Positions 59,285 to 64,000 of a stretch of DNA of 64,000 nucleotides are shown in pieces; within the stretch, counting starts at the first letter, position 1; each line of letters begins with the position of its first letter. Origin of the DNA: Piper betle. Lineage: Eukaryota; Streptophyta; Magnoliopsida; Piperales; Piperaceae. The stretch is taken from positions 1-64,000 of the forward strand of contig JAURVB010000002.1 of the NCBI GenBank assembly GCA_033002965.1, written 5' to 3'. The position numbers and the translations under genes were made by a program. Under the pieces are notes generated by a model. The model had not been told where the DNA came from and searched no databases. It worked only from the letters and a program-made list of their open reading frames with translations.

Positions 59285-59720
59285 GCAGGCGTCAAAAATA
59301 GAGGAACCAACGCCGCACAGCTCTGGGAGAAAGAGTGCAGCCAAGTCGGTGTCTTTATCGAGACGATGCCAACGGTGGACTCTGTGACCGCCTCCTTACC
59401 GGACTCCCATGCCGATGCCCTCTACCTTCATCCCGCCGGTCGTGCTGCGTCGTGTCTTCGGAGAAACAGAGGAACCAACGCCCCACAACTCCAGAAGAAA
59501 CAGACCAGCCAAGTCGACGTCGGCAGCTTCGATCAAGAAGATGCCACGGTTGGACTCCGCAACCGCCTCCTCACTGATCTCCCATGCCGATGCCTCCCAC
59601 CGGCCAGAGCGGCGTCGTGTCCCGGGAAGAACAGAGGAACCAACGCCGGCCTTCTTTCCGCCAGCGCTATACTCTGCTCCCCACCTTCTTCCCGCCAGTA
59701 GTATACTTCGCCTCCCACCT
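59285..59720. repeat. GC-rich tandem repeats of about 165 bp
   Basis: The word agaggaaccaacgcc recurs at about 59,301, 59,467 and 59,634. Each copy is followed by similar cagccaagtcg, gccgatgcc and ccgcctcct words. The third copy is partial. Long frames on both strands are products of the repeat, not evidence of a gene. Confidence 0.7.
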
Positions 59721-59998
59721 TCATCCCACCGACGCGATTCTTGTGAGACATTAAATCGATGGTGGGTTGGAAGAATCACTGATGCATGCCGCGCGGCTTC
59801 ATGGGAAAAGCAGAGCATCGCCAACACTAGTTTTGGGCGGTTTTTCTTACGGCCGTTGGATTAAATCCAACAGCTGTAAAGATAACAATAAGCCCAATTA
59901 ACCTTAAACAAATCATCAACCTATAAAATATCCTTATAACAATTTTAATACTTTGAAAGTAAGCGAGTACTCATATCCATGCATTTCTATTTTATCGC
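59720..59998. other. Spacer before the terminal LTR pair
   Basis: A GC-rich tail of the tandem repeats passes into AT-rich DNA. No gene recognised. Confidence 0.4.
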
Positions 59999-62430
59999 AG
60001 TAAAACCCACGATTCAAATTAGGGTTTTATATTTAGAACCGGTCGGGTCGACCGTTATTTTTTCGAGTTGAGTCAGTTTCAGGACACGTGTACCGAGCTG
60101 ATACCAGTCGCGTGTATGAGCTATGAGGGTCATGCGTACCCAAGTATATGATGATAATGTCATGAACACAGCAGAACAGAATGAATTATCAGATATATGA
60201 GAGTATGCCAGTCATTTTTTTATTATTTTTATATATAATGGATCGTAGAATTATTTTTAGGCCGTTTATTGCGTTAGGACGTGTTACGGGTATTTTGGGT
60301 GGGTTGATAGTTCTAGAGCATATCATTATGATTTTTTGGTGTTGTTTGATTTTATGGGATTTTTCCCATATTTTTTGGAATTTTTCTTACGACTTAAATA
60401 TTATTTTGACTCGAGTCGGAGACGAGTCAAGTAATATTTACGACCTTGCCACCGCACCTACCTTTCTTCCCAAACCCCAACGCTGCCCCCATGCAGCGTC
60501 GCTGCCGCCGCTGCTGGTGCCGCTCGGCCGCCGATCGTCGCCGCCTAGCCCCGCGATGACGTCGTCGTGCTGCCCCGACCAAGTCCGGCCCCCATCGGGC
60601 CGCTACGACGCCAGATCGCCGTGCCATGTGCCACGCCCGCGCCGCGCTTCGTCGTCGCCCGCGCCGCCGGCGACCGTCGCTGCCATGATCGGGTAGTCGC
60701 CTCGACACCCTCGACCCCCTAGCGGCCTTCCCCGACTGGAGCGGAGGCCATCGCCGCCCTGGCCGGCCTGATCTAGCGACCCATCGCCGCCGGCCCTGTT
60801 TTAGCCATTTTTCGGCGAGCCACCACCTTCGTTGGCCGCATCGACCTGACCTCGTAGATGAGTCGGGGTCGCCGAGCCGGTTCCGAGGGTACCCAACACG
60901 ACCCCTTTCCGACCAGTAGACGCCGCCGGCGATTGTCGCCGAAAAACCACCGGAAGTTGCCGGAAAACCGCAAGCAGCCGCCGGAAAACCGCCGAAAAAA
61001 CCGGAATTTCCGAAATTCACTGGAATTCACTGGATCTTCCACGGGGCTCACCCAGTCGAGCCCGATCGAGCTTCGGACGCCGATGAGCGCCGAATTTGAG
61101 CTTCGAGATGTGCGACGGAACCCTAGCCGTCGCCGATTGCCGACGACATGAGGTATATAATTACCTCCGAATTTATAAGTTAAAGTCTGATGATTGTTAG
61201 CACAGCATGCTAGGGTTGATTTATTGATGTGATTGATAGTGATAAGTTACATGATGTGATTAATGACTAATTAGGGATGAAATGATAAGTTACATAATGA
61301 GATTAAGTGTGAATGAAGGTTCAGCGATCTAATGAGGTAGGAGTCTCAGCATGATAAGTGATCAGGATGTAACTTTGAAAAACATAATAAAATTGGTATG
61401 ACTAGGATGAGTTAGAATTATTTAAATTTATGATTATTTAACTGTTGCTGGATGTTGATGATTGAATTGTGATTGATGTTCATTGTGTTTGATGCATCAT
61501 TTAGTTAGCGGGCGTTAGTATTTAGTTTTGATGTGTAGGTACGAAGTAAGAGCTCGCCGCCTAGGCGCGATGACACGTTGGAGCTTCTACCAGGTCCGTT
61601 TAGGACTCGTCTGTTTTAATCTTTCTATTGTATGTTTGATTTATTGTCTACAGGACAGGTTAAGTGGCGTTTTATCGGATCCCACTTAACTCGGGTCATT
61701 TAATCGAACATTTTCCGGATTAATAACCCCTCGAGGATGAGATCCCTCGAGGTTGATTTCGAAAACAAGATCCACCAAAAGTTGCCTTCGGGCCTATTAT
61801 GTAACTCCCTACCCAAGCCTATATATATATAGTTTTCGTGTTTCTGTGAGACGAGAGATGGAGAAATCGACTGCACGTACCATGCAGAGGATGCCGTGAC
61901 AGTCAAAGCGGGCTCTGGATTAGTGCCAGCAGACTGTTCCATTCCCGAGGGATCCTGATAACTCCGCGTTTGAGTTCGTCACACCCGGAGAACGTGAGGT
62001 TTACGGGTACTGTTTAGTACAGCGCATGTCCGGACTTGTGGTTCAAAGGGTACTAAAGGCGACTGCCTGAGAGTACTCGGCCTTCGTGCTCAAGGCTAGG
62101 AGAAATATGGAGGTAAGGAGAGGGCTTAGGATAAAGTTTCACGAGAAGTATTGAAAAAGAAGTGCCGAGAGCGGCATAGTACTAGCAGCAGTAAGTTCGG
62201 GATGCTACCGGGTCTGCAGCCCAGTGGCTCCTCAGTAGTGCCCTTCAGAGTGTTCACGTGGAGTATATGCTGTTTTCTTTCATATGAGAGTTTGCTCTCA
62301 TAACCAGTTTGTTATAGTTATTTTATTTTTTGGACCAGTAACACTTGTTACTGACGTATTTTTATACTATATGTAGGTAATAATCACGAATTGGAGAAGC
62401 CAGCTTGGACGAGGAGCAATGAGGTCTTCT
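59999..62430 (+). mobile_element. Gypsy-family LTR, plus orientation (copy L9)
   Basis: It begins agtaaaacccacgattc, the LTR start with one change. Family landmarks follow in order: gctatgagggtcatgcg (60,118), gactcgagtcggagacgag (60,409), GC-rich block (60,440-61,140), taggactcgtctg (61,601), ccctcgaggatgag (61,728), gcgggctctggattagtg (61,908), gttactgacgtatt (62,350). It stops at 62,430 where the next LTR starts, before its own GGGGTGTTACA-type end. The family is the one that supplies the LTRs of the 27-36 kb element. Confidence 0.75.
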
Positions 62431-64000
62431 TGTAAAACCCACGATTCGAGTTAGGGTTTTATATTTAGAACCGGTCGGGTCGATCGTTATTTTTTTGAGT
62501 TGAGTCAGTTTCAGGACACGTGTACCGAGCCGATGCCAGTCGCGTGTATGAGCTATGAGGGTCATGCGTACCCAAGTATATGATGATAACGTCATGAACA
62601 CAGCAGAACAGAATGAGTTATCAGATATATGAGAGTATGCCAGTCATTTTTTTTATTATTTTTATATATAATGGATCGTAGAATTAGTTTTAGGCCGTTT
62701 ATTGCGTTAGGATGCGTTACGCGCATTTCGGGTGGGTTGATAGTTCTAGAGCATATCATTACGACGTTTGGTATTTGTTTGATTTTACAGGATTTTTCCC
62801 AATTTTTATGAATTTTTTTAGGATTTAATACGACTTAGTTATTATACTTGACTCGAGTCGGAGACGAGTCAAGTAATATTTACGAGTTTGCCATCGAGTC
62901 TTTTTCTCCCCCATACTTCTTTCCCGACCCTTACCGCGACGCCGCCACTGCGCGTCGCCGCCGCCGCCGTTGCCGCCGCCGCCCGGTCGCCGCTCGACCC
63001 TGCCTAGCCCCGCCACGGCGTCGCCGTGCCACCCCGACCAGCCCCGGCCGCTGCCAGACCGCCGCGACGCCGGAATCGCCGCGCCTAGCGCCGCGACTGC
63101 CTTTGGTCGCGTCGCCGATTCCGCCGCCGGCGACCGTCGCAGCCGTCATCCAGTGGTCGCCTCAACACCACCGACCACCTAGCGGCCTTCCCCGACCGGA
63201 GCGGAGGCCATCGCCACCCTGGCCGGCCGGATCTAGCGACCCATCGCCGCCGGCCCTGTTTTAGCCATTTTCCGGCGAGCCGCCACCTCCGTTGGCCGCG
63301 TCGACCTCGTAGATGAGTCGGGCTCGCCGAGCCGGTTCCGAGGGTACCCAACACGACCCCTTTCCGACTAGTAGACGCCGCCGACGATTGTCGCCGGAAA
63401 ACCACCGGAAGCCGCCGGAAAACCGCCAGCAGGTGCCGGAAAACCGGAATTTTCGGAATTCACTGGAATTCACCGGATCTTCCGCGGGGCTCACCCAGTC
63501 GAGCTCGATCGAACGTCGGACGCCGAGGAGCGCCGAATTCGGGCTCCGAGACGCGCGACGGAACCCTAGCCGTCGCCGATTGCCGACGACGTGAGGTATA
63601 ATTACCTCCGATTGAGTTATTTAAAATTGAATATGATTGTTAGCATAGCATGTTAGAATTAACTAGTTGTCATGATGAATGTTAGCACAATATGCTAGAT
63701 TTGATTAACCGTCATGAGTAATGCCTAATTATGAGTGAAGGGATGATTGTATGATTTGAGTGATTGCGAATAAATAGTAAGTGATCTAATGAGAGCATGA
63801 TAAGTTATTACGACATAACTTAGAAAAACACGATAAGATTGGTATGAATAGGAGTTAGAATTTCTTTCATAATTATTGTTATATAATTGTTGATTGTTGT
63901 GGTAGATGTTGTATTGTGAGCGTGTTTAATCATAACGAGTTTGATCCATCATTTAGTTAGCGGGCGTTAGTATCTAGTTTTGATGTGTAGAAACGGAGTA
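62431..64000 (+). mobile_element. Gypsy-family LTR, plus orientation, cut by window end (copy L10)
   Basis: It begins tgtaaaacccacgattcg and repeats the order of L9 at very high identity over the first several hundred bases (by eye only a few percent differences). The GC-rich block spans 62,900-63,600. The window ends in a word (tatctagttttgatgtgtag) that lies near 61,527 in L9. Confidence 0.8.

Noticed and set aside
60427..61020. A 197-codon minus-strand frame and overlapping plus-strand frames in a GC-rich block
   Set aside because: The same block recurs in the other LTR copies (480-1,150; 10,320-11,090; 62,900-63,600) with indels that change the frames. It is LTR sequence, not a host gene.
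1..64000. CRISPR arrays, bacterial operons, ribosome binding sites, rRNA genes
   Set aside because: The direct repeats found are LTRs, TRIMs, minisatellites or microsatellites, and the spliced genes show plant nuclear DNA. No rRNA sequence was seen.

Overview
The window is nuclear DNA of a flowering plant. Evidence: two spliced plant genes (a DUF1639 gene and a GPN3-type GTPase), Ty3/gypsy Tekay-type retrotransposons, hAT, MITE and TRIM elements, and an endogenous pararetrovirus. GC-rich first exons beside AT-rich spacers suggest a monocot, but this is inference and no species is assigned. Only two genes look intact; the rest is mostly nested repeats, so most long open frames, especially in GC-rich LTR blocks, are not genes.

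Layout. 0-3.2 kb: two LTR pieces of one large gypsy family in opposite orientation. 4.1-5.2 kb: three-exon DUF1639 gene (+). 5.2-16.2 kb: LTR pieces, two hAT-like non-autonomous elements with recognisable target duplications, a MITE, and one LTR split by another LTR-like insertion. 17.5-22.1 kb: a nine-coding-exon GPN-loop GTPase 3 gene (-), with a probable non-coding 5' exon near 24.3-24.6 kb; its introns hold several foldback elements. 25.9-27.4 kb and 36.15-36.8 kb: two halves of a decayed endogenous caulimovirid, separated by an 8.7-kb Tekay-like retrotransposon (27,421-36,153, minus) with LTRs, PPT, PBS, gag and pol remnants.

38.6-41.4 kb: a TA microsatellite, a hAT-like element and the 3' end of a core-2/I-branching glycosyltransferase pseudogene. 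42-45.4 kb: an LTR-like unit with repeated ends, a long-TIR foldback element split by a TRIM, and a second TRIM-like copy in the opposite orientation. 47-48.2 kb: two unassigned GC-rich ORFs. 49.9-53.0 kb: a probable solo LTR, followed by a CACTA-like terminus. 55.1-59.8 kb: a patchwork of an unknown first exon, a 75-bp minisatellite, myosin exons, a FAR1-related pseudogene lacking its middle, a DDB1 C-terminal fragment and GC-rich tandem repeats. 60-64 kb: two LTRs of the first gypsy family head-to-tail with no internal region between them.

The most notable points are the retrotransposon nested in the pararetrovirus, its Asp-to-Asn changes at catalytic positions of RT, RNase H and integrase, the two TRIM-like elements, and the gene-fragment patchwork at 55-60 kb. 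No pathway or operon links the genes. All family assignments are from reading translations by eye; no database search was run.
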